Of a stretch of 64,000 bases of DNA, positions 9,331 to 19,873 are shown piece by piece (the first letter of the stretch is position 1; every line of letters begins with the position of its first letter). The stretch lies in NCBI GenBank assembly GCA_030691075.1, contig JAUYFI010000085.1:27167-91166 (forward strand), written 5' to 3'. The stretch is from Sulfurisoma sp. GTDB taxonomy: Bacteria; Pseudomonadota; Gammaproteobacteria; Burkholderiales; Rhodocyclaceae. A model generated the notes under the pieces. The model ran no database searches and was not told where the DNA came from. It saw only the letters and a list, made by a program, of their open reading frames with translations. The position numbers and the translations under genes are program-made.

Positions 9331-10667
9331 CAGTTGGCGGCCGGCGAGGCCACCGAGGCCAGCCGCGAGTTGGCGAGCGACAGGCGCGAGGCCATGACCC
9401 GCAGGAAGGACTGGTAGAAGTGCATGCGGGTCGCGTCGGAGGCGTGGCGCAGCGCCTGGCCGGCGATGGTGACGACCCGCGCGGTGGTCTGGGCGACGAC
9501 GTCGGCGCCGCGCACGTGATGGCCGCCGCCGACCACGGCCATTTCGCCGAAGACCTCGCCCGGCGCCAGCACGTTCAGCATGCGTCCCTTCTTGATGACC
9601 CGCAGTTCGCCATCGAGCAGGAAGCAGAAGGAGTCGCCGTGCTCGCCGTCCTTCATCACCAGGGTTTCCGGGCCGACCTCGTCCCAGCGCGAGAAGCGCA
9701 CCACTTCCCAGATCTCGACGTCGGAGAAGTCGTGGAAGAAGTCGATCGCGCGCAGCGACTCGAACTTCTCGGAATCGGGGAAGCGGCTCTGGCGCGAGGC
9801 CAGTTGCTGGTTGCGGAAGGACTGCGCCAGGTCGTGGGCGAACTCCTCCCAGTTGGCATAGCGGGCGTCGAGCTCCTTCTGCATGGCGCGGGCGACGATG
9901 GCGTCGAGGCTGGGGGGCAGGTCGGCGCGGAAGGTCGAGGGCGGCGGCGCGGCGGAGTTGCAGATCGCGTAGATCATGGCGAAGTTGTTGTTGGCGTTGA
10001 ACGGCAGGCGGCCGGTCAGCAACTGGTACATGACCACGCCGAGCGAGTAGATGTCGGTCTGGTGGGTGAGCGGCATTTCCCGCACCTGCTGCGGCGACAT
10101 GTAGGCCGGCGAGCCGACGCCCGACACCTGGGTGCGGGTTTCGTCGCCGGCGCTCTGGATCGCCGCGCCGAAGTCGGAAATCTTGATGTCGCCGCCGCCA
10201 CCGGTCCCGGTGTCGGCGGCAGCCAGCAGGATGTTGGCCGGCTTGATGTCGCGATGGGTGACGCCCATGCGGAAGGCGTAGTCCAGCGCCCGCGTGCACT
10301 TGAAGACGATCTCGACCAGGCGTTCGATCGGCAGCAGGTTGTCGGCGCGGCAGAATTGCTCGAGCGTGCCGCCGGGCACGTATTCCATCACGATATAGTT
10401 CAATTCGTCGCTGCCCGGCTCGGCCATCACGGCGTCGAAGATCTGCACGATGTGCGGATGAATCAGCTTGCCGGCGAGCGAGGCCTCGTTGATCAGCAGG
10501 TTGCGGTAGAGCTTGCCCTTCTCGCGGTCCTTGAGCACCTCGGGAAAGATCACCTTGATCGCCACCTCGCGGTCGGCGAAGGAGTCGTAACCGAGATAGA
10601 CCGTGGAGGTCGCGCCCTCGCCGAGCTTGCCGCGAATCTCGTACTTGCCGATGCGCTCGATGCTCAT
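9330..10667 (-). CDS. Serine/threonine protein kinase with C-terminal cyclic-nucleotide-binding-like domain
   Basis: IGKYEIRGKLGEGATSTVYLGYD, THRDIKPANILL, KISDFGAA; C-term LAPGEVFGEMAVVGGGHHVRGADV. Confidence 0.92.
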   Translation of the reverse strand: MSIERIGKYEIRGKLGEGATSTVYLGYDSFADREVAIKVIFPEVLKDREKGKLYRNLLINEASLAGKLIHPHIVQIFDAVMAEPGSDELNYIVMEYVPGGTLEQFCRADNLLPIERLVEIVFKCTRALDYAFRMGVTHRDIKPANILLAAADTGTGGGGDIKISDFGAAIQSAGDETRTQVSGVGSPAYMSPQQVREMPLTHQTDIYSLGVVMYQLLTGRLPFNANNNFAMIYAICNSAAPPPSTFRADLPPSLDAIVARAMQKELDARYANWEEFAHDLAQSFRNQQLASRQSRFPDSEKFESLRAIDFFHDFSDVEIWEVVRFSRWDEVGPETLVMKDGEHGDSFCFLLDGELRVIKKGRMLNVLAPGEVFGEMAVVGGGHHVRGADVVAQTTARVVTIAGQALRHASDATRMHFYQSFLRVMASRLSLANSRLASVASPAAN

Positions 10668-10674
10668 GCGCCGG

Positions 10675-11957
<1,283 letters not shown>

Positions 11958-11958
<1 letters not shown>

Positions 11959-13352
11959 CACGGACTTTCGCGCAGCCGCGCGATGGCGGCCCTGACCTGC
12001 GCCGGCGCGGTGCCGCCGATGTGGTCGCGCGCCGCGAGCGAGCCTTCGACGGTGAGCACGGTGAAAACGTCCTCGCCGATCAGCTTTGAAAAGGCCTGCA
12101 GGTCGGCCAGCGCCAGGTCGGCCAGATCGCAGCCGCGCATCGAAGCGGCCTGCACCGCGCGCGCCACCGCCTCGTGGGCGTCGCGGAAGGGCAGGCCCTT
12201 CTTCACCAGATAGTCGGCGAGGTCGGTGGCGGTGGCGAAACCCTGCTTCAGCGCGGCGCGCATCGCCTCGGGCTTGACCTCGATGCCCGGCACCATCTCG
12301 GCGAACACGCGCAGGGTGTCGATGATCGTGTCGGCGGTGTCGAACAGCGGCTCCTTGTCTTCCTGGTTGTCCTTGTTGTAGGCCAGCGGCTGGCCCTTCA
12401 TCAGCGTCAACAGGCTCATCAGGTGGCCGAAGACGCGACCGCTCTTGCCGCGCGCCAGTTCCGGCACGTCCGGGTTCTTCTTCTGCGGCATGATCGACGA
12501 GCCGGTGGTGAACCGGTCGGCCAGGTCGATGAAGCCCACGCGCGGGTTCATCCAGAGGATCAGCTCCTCCGACAACCGCGACAGGTGCATCATGATCAGC
12601 GCGGCGGCGGCGGTGAATTCGATGGCGAAGTCGCGGTCCGACACGGCGTCGAGCGAGTTCTCGCACACCGCCTCGAATCCGAGTTCCCGCGCCACGAACT
12701 CGCGGTCGATGGGGAAGGTGGTGCCGGCCAGCGCGGCGGCGCCCAGCGGCAGGCGGTTGATTCGACGGCGGGCGTCGCGCATGCGCTCGCGGTCGCGCCG
12801 CATCATCTCGACGTAGGCCAGCAGGTGGTGGCCGAAGGTGATCGGCTGCGCCACCTGCAGGTGGGTGAAGCCGGGCAGGGGCGTTTCGGCGTGCGCTTCG
12901 GCCATGTCGATCAGCGCGCGAATGAAGTCGGCCAGCAGGCCGTCGACGATGTCGACGGTGTCGCGCAGCCACAGGCGGATGTCGGTGGCGACCTGGTCGT
13001 TGCGCGAGCGACCGGTGTGCAGCCGCTTGCCGGCGTCGCCGACCAGCGCGGTGAGACGCTTCTCGATGTTGAGATGCACGTCCTCGTCGTCGAGATTCCA
13101 GTTGAATGAACCCGCGTCGATCTCGCCCTGGATCTGGGCCAGGCCGCGCTCGATGGCGGCGAAATCCTGGGCGGCGATGATGCCCTGTTTCGCCAGCATC
13201 CGGGCATGGGCGAGCGAGCCGCGAATGTCCTGCGGCGCCATGCGGCGATCGAAGAACACCGAGGCCGTGTAGCGCTTGACCAGGTCGGAGACGGGCTCGG
13301 TGAAACGTCCCGACCAAGTTTGCGCAGTGGACGTGGCGGCGGAGTCTGACAT
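11958..13352 (-). CDS. argH: Argininosuccinate lyase
   Basis: [56 protein letters not shown]. Confidence 0.97.
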
Positions 13353-13391
13353 AATGAAAATTCCGGAAATTCAGAGGGTTTCTGAGACTTT

Positions 13392-14393
13392 GTGAACGAA
13401 AGTATACGGGAAAACGCGGCGGAGCCCCGCCTGCCGGACTGTTGCAACCTCGGTGTCTGGCTGCGCGTGCTGCTGGCGGTCAACCTCGGCGGGCTGCTGG
13501 CGGCCTTCGCCCGCGGCGCCGAGACCGGACTGCTGAATGACTTCATCGAACAGGCGGCGCTGTTCGAGCCGGTGGTCATGGCCAGTCTGCTCGCGCTGTG
13601 CGCGGCGCGGCGCCTCTTGGCGCGCGTCGGCCCCGCGGTCGGCGTCGCTCTCGTTCTCGCCATCGTGCTGGCGCCGACGGCGCTGTTCCATGCGCTGTTC
13701 CAGCCGCTGTTCGGCGGCGCGCCCTGGCGCGCCCTGGCGTGGGCGACGCTGGTGACGCTGCTGCTGCTCGGCTATTTCGACCTGCGCGCCCGCGCGCAGT
13801 CGCCGGCACTGGTCGAGGCGCGGCTGCTGGCGCTGACCGCCCGCATCCGCCCGCACTTTCTCTTCAATTCCATCAATGCCGTGCTCGGCGTGCTGCGCAG
13901 CGACCCGCGCCGGGCCGAGCGCGCCCTGGAGGAAATGGCCGAGCTTTTCCGCGCGCTGATGCGCGACAACCGCCATCTGGTGCCGCTGTCGGAAGAACTG
14001 GCGCTGGCGCGGCAATACCTCGACCTGGAAAGGCTGCGCCTGGGCGAACGCCTGCAAGTGCGCTGGGAAATCGAGTCCTGCCCGGCGGACGCCTTGGTGC
14101 CGCCGCTGATGCTGCAGCCGCTGCTCGAGAACGCGGTCTACCATGGCATCGAGCCGGCCGAGCAGCCCGGCGAGTTGCGGGTGAGAATGACCGGCGACCG
14201 CGAGCGCGTAATCATCGAACTGTCGAATCCCGTGGTCGCGGGCGGCGACCACCACAACGGCAATCGCATGGCGCTCGCCAACATTCGCGAGCGGCTGATG
14301 CTGTTCTACGATCTCGAGGCGCGGCTCGACATCGCCGAGCGCGAGGGCCGCTACAGCGTGCGCATCGTCCTGCCGAACCGCAAACGGCAATGA
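13392..14393 (+). CDS. algZ: LytS/AlgZ-type sensor histidine kinase
   Basis: RIRPHFLFNSINAVLGVLRSDPRRAERALEEMAELFRALMRDNRHLVPLSEEL; N-terminal TM helices; divergent from argH. Confidence 0.85.
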   Translation: MNESIRENAAEPRLPDCCNLGVWLRVLLAVNLGGLLAAFARGAETGLLNDFIEQAALFEPVVMASLLALCAARRLLARVGPAVGVALVLAIVLAPTALFHALFQPLFGGAPWRALAWATLVTLLLLGYFDLRARAQSPALVEARLLALTARIRPHFLFNSINAVLGVLRSDPRRAERALEEMAELFRALMRDNRHLVPLSEELALARQYLDLERLRLGERLQVRWEIESCPADALVPPLMLQPLLENAVYHGIEPAEQPGELRVRMTGDRERVIIELSNPVVAGGDHHNGNRMALANIRERLMLFYDLEARLDIAEREGRYSVRIVLPNRKRQ

Positions 14394-14467
14394 ACTCCCC
14401 CACGCTCACCGTTCCGGTTCGCTGCCTCCCAAGGGGGCGCATGTCGCCTTGGGGCGGCCCGACGGCG
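14394..14467 (+). repeat. Intercistronic dispersed repeat C (copy 1, algZ/algR)
   Basis: actcccccacgctcaccgttccggttcgctgcctcccaagggggcgcatgtcgccttggggcggccc. Confidence 0.8.
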
Positions 14468-14469
14468 CC

Positions 14470-15261
14470 ATGACGAAACTGCGCCTGCTGATCGTCGACG
14501 ACGAGGCGCCCGCGCGCGCGCGCCTGCGCGACCTGCTCGGCGACATCGCGGGCGAGGTTCCGACCGAGGTGGTGGCCGAAGCCGGCGACGGCGTCGCGGC
14601 GCTCGAGCGCATCGACGCCATGGCGCCCGGCGGCATCGACACCGCCCTGATCGACATCCGCATGCCGCGCATGGGCGGCATCGAACTGGCCCAGCACCTG
14701 GCGCGCCTGTCGTCGCCGCCGGCGGTGATTTTCGCCACGGCCTACGACGAGTATGCCGTCAAGGCCTTCGAGCTGAACGCCATTGACTACCTGCTGAAGC
14801 CGGTGCGCGCCGAACGCCTTGCCGCCGCGCTCAAGAAGGCCCGTCCGCTGTCGCTATCGGATTCGGCGCTGCGGCAACTGGCGCCGGCGGGGCGCCGTCA
14901 CCTGCGCTGCCCCGAGCGCGGCCGCGTGCTGCTGGTGCCGGTGGCCGAGGTGCTCTACTTCAAGGCCGATCAGAAGTACGTCACGGCGCGTACCGCCGCG
15001 CGCGAATTCCTGCTCGATGAATCGCTGGCCCATCTCGAACAGGAATTTGTCACGCGTTTTGTCCGCATTCACCGCAACTGCCTGGTCGCGCGCGAAGCGG
15101 TCGCCGGCTGCGCCCGCGAGCCGGTCGGCGATGCAGTCGGCGAGGCGATCGAGCCGTATTGGACGCTGGTGCTCAAGGGCGTGCCCGAGCACCTGCCGGT
15201 CAGCCGCCGGCAGTGGGCGCAGGTCAAGGCACTGCTGGATATCCGATGCCGCGATCCCTGA
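14470..15261 (+). CDS. algR: LytTR-family response regulator
   Basis: LRLLIVDDEAPARARLRDLL, DIRMPRMGGIELA, YLLKPVRAERL, C-terminal LytTR domain FVRIHRNCLVAREAV. Confidence 0.88.
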   Translation: MTKLRLLIVDDEAPARARLRDLLGDIAGEVPTEVVAEAGDGVAALERIDAMAPGGIDTALIDIRMPRMGGIELAQHLARLSSPPAVIFATAYDEYAVKAFELNAIDYLLKPVRAERLAAALKKARPLSLSDSALRQLAPAGRRHLRCPERGRVLLVPVAEVLYFKADQKYVTARTAAREFLLDESLAHLEQEFVTRFVRIHRNCLVAREAVAGCAREPVGDAVGEAIEPYWTLVLKGVPEHLPVSRRQWAQVKALLDIRCRDP

Positions 15262-15394
15262 CCCACCGCGCCTTTCCACCGTGAATCCGCCAGTAGTCCG
15301 GGGTGCGTCGCCGCCCTGCGGCACATCGCACTTGCGAAACTGCTAACATCCGCCATCTTGATCGGATACGCTCCGTTTTCCTCGTTCTCCCGCC

Positions 15395-17107
15395 ATGAAA
15401 CGCCGCCTTCCGCCGCTTCTCCTTGTCGCCTGCCTTGGCGCGGGTGCGTCCTTGGCGCAACAGGAGGGCGAGGCTGTCGCGATACCCGTGCCGATTCCCG
15501 CCGGCCCCAAGGTTTCGCCGCTGCCGGCGCAGGAACTCACGCCGCAGATTCTCTACCAGTTCCTGCTGGCCGAGATCGCCGGAAGCCGCGGCAACACCAC
15601 TCTGGCGGTCGATGCCCACCGCGACCTCGCGCGCGGCACGCGCGACCCACGCATCGCCCAGCGTGCGGCGCAGATCGCGCTGTTCGCGCGGCGTTACGAG
15701 GTGGCGCTGGATGCCGCCCGCCTCTGGGCCGAGCTCGATCCCGAATCCGCCCAGGCGCGGCAGATGGTCACCAGTCTGCTCTTGGCCGGCGCGCGCCCCG
15801 AGGAACTGGCCGATCATCTCGCGCGCCAGCTTGCCGCCGAGGGCCCCAACCTGCCAAATGCGCTGCTGCAGCTCAATCGCGTGCTGGCGCGGCTGCCGGA
15901 CAAACGCCAGGTGCCGCGCATCGTCGAGCAGGTCACCACGCCTTATATCGGAATCGCCGAGGCCCACTTTGCCCGGGCGGTCGCCGCTCACGGCGCGCAG
16001 GACGCGGTGCGCGCGCTGGGCGAGGCCGAGCGTGCCGTGGCGCTGCGTCCCGAATGGGAACAGGCCGTCCTGCTGCGCAGCCAGCTTCAGTCGCGGCCCG
16101 AGGCGATCGAAGGCCTGCACCGCTTCATCGCCGAGCAGCGTGCCTCGCGTGACTTGCGTCAGATGCTGGCCCGCCTCTACGTCGCCGAACGGCGCTTTGC
16201 CGAGGCGCGGCGCGAATTCGCCGACCTGCTGGCCGGCGCGCCCGACGACACCGAAACACTCTACGCGCTCGGCGTGCTTTCCTACCAGCAGCAGGAACCG
16301 CGCGAGGCCGAGCGCCATTTTCGCCGCCTGATCGAGCTCAACTACGCCGAGGCCGACAGCGTGCGCCTCTATCTCGGCCAACTGGCCGAGGACGACAAGC
16401 GCTGGGACGAGGCGTTCAAGTGGTACGAGGAGATCGGGCCCGGCGAACAGTTTGTCGCGGCCCGGCTGCGCCAGGCCCACGTGCTGACAAAGCAGGACAA
16501 GTTCGATGCCGCGCTGCGCCATCTGCAAACCGTGCGCGCGGGTCACGCCGAGCATGCCGTCAGGCTGCTGATCGGCGAGGCGCAACTGCTGCGCGAAGCT
16601 GACCGAACGGTGGATGCGCTGGCCGTGCTCGACGAAGGGCTGGCCGCGCAGCCCGACCAGCCCGAACTGCTTTACGAGTCGGCGCTGGTGGCCGAGCGAA
16701 TTGGCCGCATCGATACCTTCGAAAGCCGTCTCAAGCGCCTGCTGCAGCTCAAGCCCGACCATGCCCATGCCCTCAATGCCCTCGGTTATTCGCTGGCCGA
16801 ACGCAATCTGCGCCTCGACGAGGCGCAGCAGTTGATCGATCGGGCACTGGCGCTGGCACCCGACGATCCTTTCATCCTCGACTCCAAGGGCTGGGTGCGG
16901 TTCCGCCGCGGTGACTCGCCGGGCGCGCTCGACGCGTTGCAGCGCGCCTTCGCCATCCGTCCCGATCCCGAGATCGCCGCCCATCTCGGCGAAGTGCTGT
17001 GGACGCTCGGCCGTCGCGACGACGCGACCCGCACCTGGAGCGAGGCCGCCAAGGCGCATCCCGGCAACGATGTGCTGACGGCCACCATCAAGCGCTTCCA
17101 GCCTTGA
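15395..17107 (+). CDS. Tetratricopeptide repeat protein with signal peptide
   Basis: MKRRLPPLLLVACLGAGASLA; multiple TPR-like repeats (HALNALGYSLAERNLRLDEAQQLIDRALALAPDDPFILDSKGWVRFRRGD). Confidence 0.85.
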   Translation: MKRRLPPLLLVACLGAGASLAQQEGEAVAIPVPIPAGPKVSPLPAQELTPQILYQFLLAEIAGSRGNTTLAVDAHRDLARGTRDPRIAQRAAQIALFARRYEVALDAARLWAELDPESAQARQMVTSLLLAGARPEELADHLARQLAAEGPNLPNALLQLNRVLARLPDKRQVPRIVEQVTTPYIGIAEAHFARAVAAHGAQDAVRALGEAERAVALRPEWEQAVLLRSQLQSRPEAIEGLHRFIAEQRASRDLRQMLARLYVAERRFAEARREFADLLAGAPDDTETLYALGVLSYQQQEPREAERHFRRLIELNYAEADSVRLYLGQLAEDDKRWDEAFKWYEEIGPGEQFVAARLRQAHVLTKQDKFDAALRHLQTVRAGHAEHAVRLLIGEAQLLREADRTVDALAVLDEGLAAQPDQPELLYESALVAERIGRIDTFESRLKRLLQLKPDHAHALNALGYSLAERNLRLDEAQQLIDRALALAPDDPFILDSKGWVRFRRGDSPGALDALQRAFAIRPDPEIAAHLGEVLWTLGRRDDATRTWSEAAKAHPGNDVLTATIKRFQP

Positions 17108-17138
17108 TCTTCATTCACGCGTGAATGAAGATCAAGGC
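17101..17138. repeat. Perfect 38-bp palindrome GCCTTGATCTTCATTCACG|CGTGAATGAAGATCAAGGC
   Basis: Arms of 19 nt are exact reverse complements with no spacer; contains stop codon of upstream TPR gene. Confidence 0.97.
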
Positions 17139-17739
17139 GTGCCCAATTAACACCCCCCGCCCCCCATCCCCCGCCCCGGGGCGGGGGCGACTGGCTTGCT
17201 CGCTGCGCTCGATGGTTATGACCGCCGCGGCAATGTTCGTTCTGGCGGGCTGCGCCTCGCTGCCGCCGCCCGCCGTCCCGCCACGGCCGACTTTTTCCGA
17301 AGGCAGCTTCATCCTCGAAGGCCGGCTCTCCGTGCGGCAGGGCGAGACGCGCCACCACGTCGGCATCAACTGGCGGCACGAGGCGGCGCGCGACGAAATC
17401 TTCCTCTCCGGCCCGCTCGGCCAGGGGCTGGCCGAACTCACCCGCGACGCGACCGGTGCGCGCCTGCTCACCGCCGACCGGCAGGTGATCGATGCCGCCG
17501 ACTGGGAAAGCCTGGCCGAGCGCGCCTTCGGCGCGCGGCTGCCGCTTTCCAACCTGCCGCGCTGGCTGGCCGCCGTCCCGCCAGCGCGCCCCGCAGGAAG
17601 TACCCTTGGGGTGCCGACTTTTGAAATCGACGGCTGGCGCATCGACATTCTCGACGTCGCTGACGGCCGGCCGGTGTTGATCGAACTGCGCCGCGACGAT
17701 ATCGAGGCGCGGCTCAGGATCGACAGCTGGACACGATGA
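17125..17739 (+). CDS. lolB: Outer membrane lipoprotein LolB (true start uncertain: 17125, 17212 or 17218)
   Basis: Lipobox MFVLAGC; FILEGRLSVRQGETRHHVGINWRHEAARDEIFLSGPLGQGLAEL; directly upstream of ispE. Confidence 0.85.
   Translation: MKIKACPINTPRPPSPAPGRGRLACSLRSMVMTAAAMFVLAGCASLPPPAVPPRPTFSEGSFILEGRLSVRQGETRHHVGINWRHEAARDEIFLSGPLGQGLAELTRDATGARLLTADRQVIDAADWESLAERAFGARLPLSNLPRWLAAVPPARPAGSTLGVPTFEIDGWRIDILDVADGRPVLIELRRDDIEARLRIDSWTR
17151..17213 (+). repeat. GC-hairpin repeat ending TTGCTCGCTGCGCTCGATGG (family B copy 1)
   Basis: caccccccgccccccatcccccgccccggggcgggggcgactggcttgctcgctgcgctcgatgg; shares tail with 59744-59828 copy. Confidence 0.75.
17273..17297 (-). repeat. Dispersed coding repeat A, first lolB copy
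   Basis: cgtcccgccacggccgactttttcc; 19/23 with preceding gc. Confidence 0.55.
17572..17622 (-). repeat. Dispersed coding repeat A, long form in lolB with 27-nt hairpin-forming insert
   Basis: gccgtcccgccagc[gcgccccgcaggaagtacccttggggt]gccgactttt. Confidence 0.75.
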
Positions 17740-18584
17740 GCGACTGGCACCGCGACTGGCCGGCGCCGGCCAAGATCAACCTTTTCCTCCACGTCGTCGG
17801 CCGACGCGCCGATGGCTACCACCTGCTGCAGACGGTGTTCCGCTTTCTCGATCCGGCCGACCTTTGCGACACCCTGCGCTTTGCCCCGCGCGACGACGCG
17901 GCCATCGTGCTGGCCACGCCGCTGCCCGGCGTGCCGGCGGAGAGCGACCTCACCGTGCGCGCCGCTCTGGCCCTGCGCGCGGCCAGCGGCGTCGTCAGGG
18001 GCGCGACCATTGCGCTGGAAAAACACCTGCCCCTGGGCGGCGGCCTCGGCGGCGGCAGCTCGGATGCGGCGACCACCCTGCTGGCGCTGAACCATCTCTG
18101 GCAATGTGGTCTGTCGTCGGCCGAATTGCAGCGCATCGGCCTCGCGCTCGGCGCCGACGTGCCGGTGTTCGTGCATGGCCGCGCGACCTTTGCCGAGGGC
18201 GTCGGCGAGCAGTTCGCCGACGTGACGCCCGCGCCGGCCTGGTATCTCGTGCTGGTGCCGCCGGTGGCGGTGCCGACGCTGGAAATCTTTCGCGCGCCCG
18301 AACTGCGCCGCGACACGCCGGCCATCGCGCCTGCCGATTGGCGCGACGGCTTCGGCGGCAACGACCTCGAACCCGTCGCCTGCCGGCTCTATCCCGATGT
18401 CGCGCGCCATCTCGACTGGCTGCGGGCCCTGGGCGTGCCCGCGCGCATGAGCGGTTCCGGTGCCTGCTGCTTCGCCGAGTTTCCCGATGAAGCCGGCGCC
18501 CGTGCTGCGTCCGCCTCGCTGCCGGCGAACATGCGCGGTTTTGTCGCGCGCGGCCTCGACGTCCATCCGCTGACCATGGATTAA
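17736..18584 (+). CDS. ispE: 4-diphosphocytidyl-2-C-methyl-D-erythritol kinase
   Basis: PAPAKINLFLHVVGRRADGYHLLQTVF, LGGGLGGGSSDAATTLLALN. Confidence 0.97.
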   Translation: MSDWHRDWPAPAKINLFLHVVGRRADGYHLLQTVFRFLDPADLCDTLRFAPRDDAAIVLATPLPGVPAESDLTVRAALALRAASGVVRGATIALEKHLPLGGGLGGGSSDAATTLLALNHLWQCGLSSAELQRIGLALGADVPVFVHGRATFAEGVGEQFADVTPAPAWYLVLVPPVAVPTLEIFRAPELRRDTPAIAPADWRDGFGGNDLEPVACRLYPDVARHLDWLRALGVPARMSGSGACCFAEFPDEAGARAASASLPANMRGFVARGLDVHPLTMD

Positions 18585-18695
18585 AATGAAACGCATCCCA
18601 TGCGCGTGCTGAAACCGCCCCGTCGGCGCGGCGATTGTCTGCTGTCTCGGCCTGATCGCCGTTTTCATGCCGCCCCGGGCACTGCCCGGCGCCGC

Positions 18696-18723
18696 TTGAT
18701 TGCGCCGGGGATGCCCTTATGCT
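18696..18723 (+). promoter_or_regulatory. Candidate sigma70 promoter (TTGATT-16 bp-TATGCT) for the STAS-hslVU unit
   Basis: TTGATT at 18696-18701, TATGCT at 18718-18723. Confidence 0.4.
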
Positions 18724-18771
18724 AGAAATGTGCGTTTCCCCGCCCTTTCCGCGGCATGCATATGTTCAACA

Positions 18772-19839
18772 ATGCCTGATCCCGACGACGACGATCTGAT
18801 GGATCTCGACTTCACGGTGCCGGGGGCGCTCCCTGTCGCCGAGGAGCCGCGGCCGGCACCATCGAGAAGCAGCGTGCCACCCCGCATCGAGGAGGTGGCG
18901 CGGCTGTTTGCCGGCGCCGATGTCGAGCCGGCCTGCAGCCTGCTCGAGAGCGTGCTGCACCAGGAGGACTACGGCGACGCCACCGAGCTGGCCTGGGGCA
19001 TGCTGTTCGACCTCTATCACGACCTGTCGCGGCGCCAGGCCTTCGAATCGCTGGCGCTCGACTTTGCCGGCAAGTTCGAGAAATCGCCGCCGACGTGGAC
19101 ACCGCCAACCGATGGCCCGCCGGCCGTCGGCAAGGACGGTCTGGCCACGGTGACGCTGTCGGGGGTGCTCGGCGCGAACGCGGTGCAGCCGCTGGGCAAG
19201 TTGCGCGACATGGCCGGCAAGGTGCCGGGCGTCCGCCTCGACCTCGGCAAGGTGGCCGATGCCGACGACGTCGGCTGCGGCGCCCTGCTGGAGACGCTGC
19301 GCGTTTTCAAGAAACTGAAGAAGGCCTGCGTGATGATGGGCGGAGAGCAGATCGCGGCGGCGCTTGCCGCCAAGACGGTGATGGGCGAGCGTAGCCACGA
19401 AGCGACCTGGCTGCTGCTGCTCGATCTCTACCAGAACCTGAATCGCCAGGAGGCGTTCGAGGAAACCGCGGTCGGCTATGCCGTGACCTTCGAGGTTTCG
19501 CCACCGTCATGGGAGACACCGAAGGCCGCGCCGGCAGCGGCGCCAGCACCGGCCAAGCCGGTCGACGGCTGCGCGCTGACGGGCGAGATCAACGGCGGCG
19601 GCCGCGAGCATTTCGCGGCGCTGCTCGCTCATGCCGGCAATCACGACTCGGTACTGATTGATGCCGGCGGACTGCGGCGCATGGATTGTGGTTGCGCCGA
19701 CGAGTTTCACAAGGTACTCGGCGAATTGCAGGCGGCCGGCAAGACCTTGCGCATTCGTGGCGCCCGTTCCCTGCTGGTGGTACTGTGGCGCGCCCTCGGC
19801 ATCGACCGCATCGCCACCATCGAGCCGCCCAAACTCTGA
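18772..19839 (+). CDS. STAS-domain protein with duplicated (helical module + STAS) architecture
   Basis: [26 protein letters not shown]... and [51 protein letters not shown]; just upstream of hslV. Confidence 0.7.
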   Translation: MPDPDDDDLMDLDFTVPGALPVAEEPRPAPSRSSVPPRIEEVARLFAGADVEPACSLLESVLHQEDYGDATELAWGMLFDLYHDLSRRQAFESLALDFAGKFEKSPPTWTPPTDGPPAVGKDGLATVTLSGVLGANAVQPLGKLRDMAGKVPGVRLDLGKVADADDVGCGALLETLRVFKKLKKACVMMGGEQIAAALAAKTVMGERSHEATWLLLLDLYQNLNRQEAFEETAVGYAVTFEVSPPSWETPKAAPAAAPAPAKPVDGCALTGEINGGGREHFAALLAHAGNHDSVLIDAGGLRRMDCGCADEFHKVLGELQAAGKTLRIRGARSLLVVLWRALGIDRIATIEPPKL

Positions 19840-19873
19840 TTCATCCCCCCCCCATTCAGCGGAGTCACCAATC

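Noticed and set aside
18585-18771. Possible tRNA-Gln after ispE (a common order in betaproteobacteria)
   Set aside because: No cloverleaf or acceptor/anticodon pattern visible in this spacer
19844-19853. Run of nine C residues between the STAS gene and hslV, as a possible phase-variable tract
   Set aside because: Intergenic, single instance, no evident promoter spacing effect; could also be a sequencing artefact
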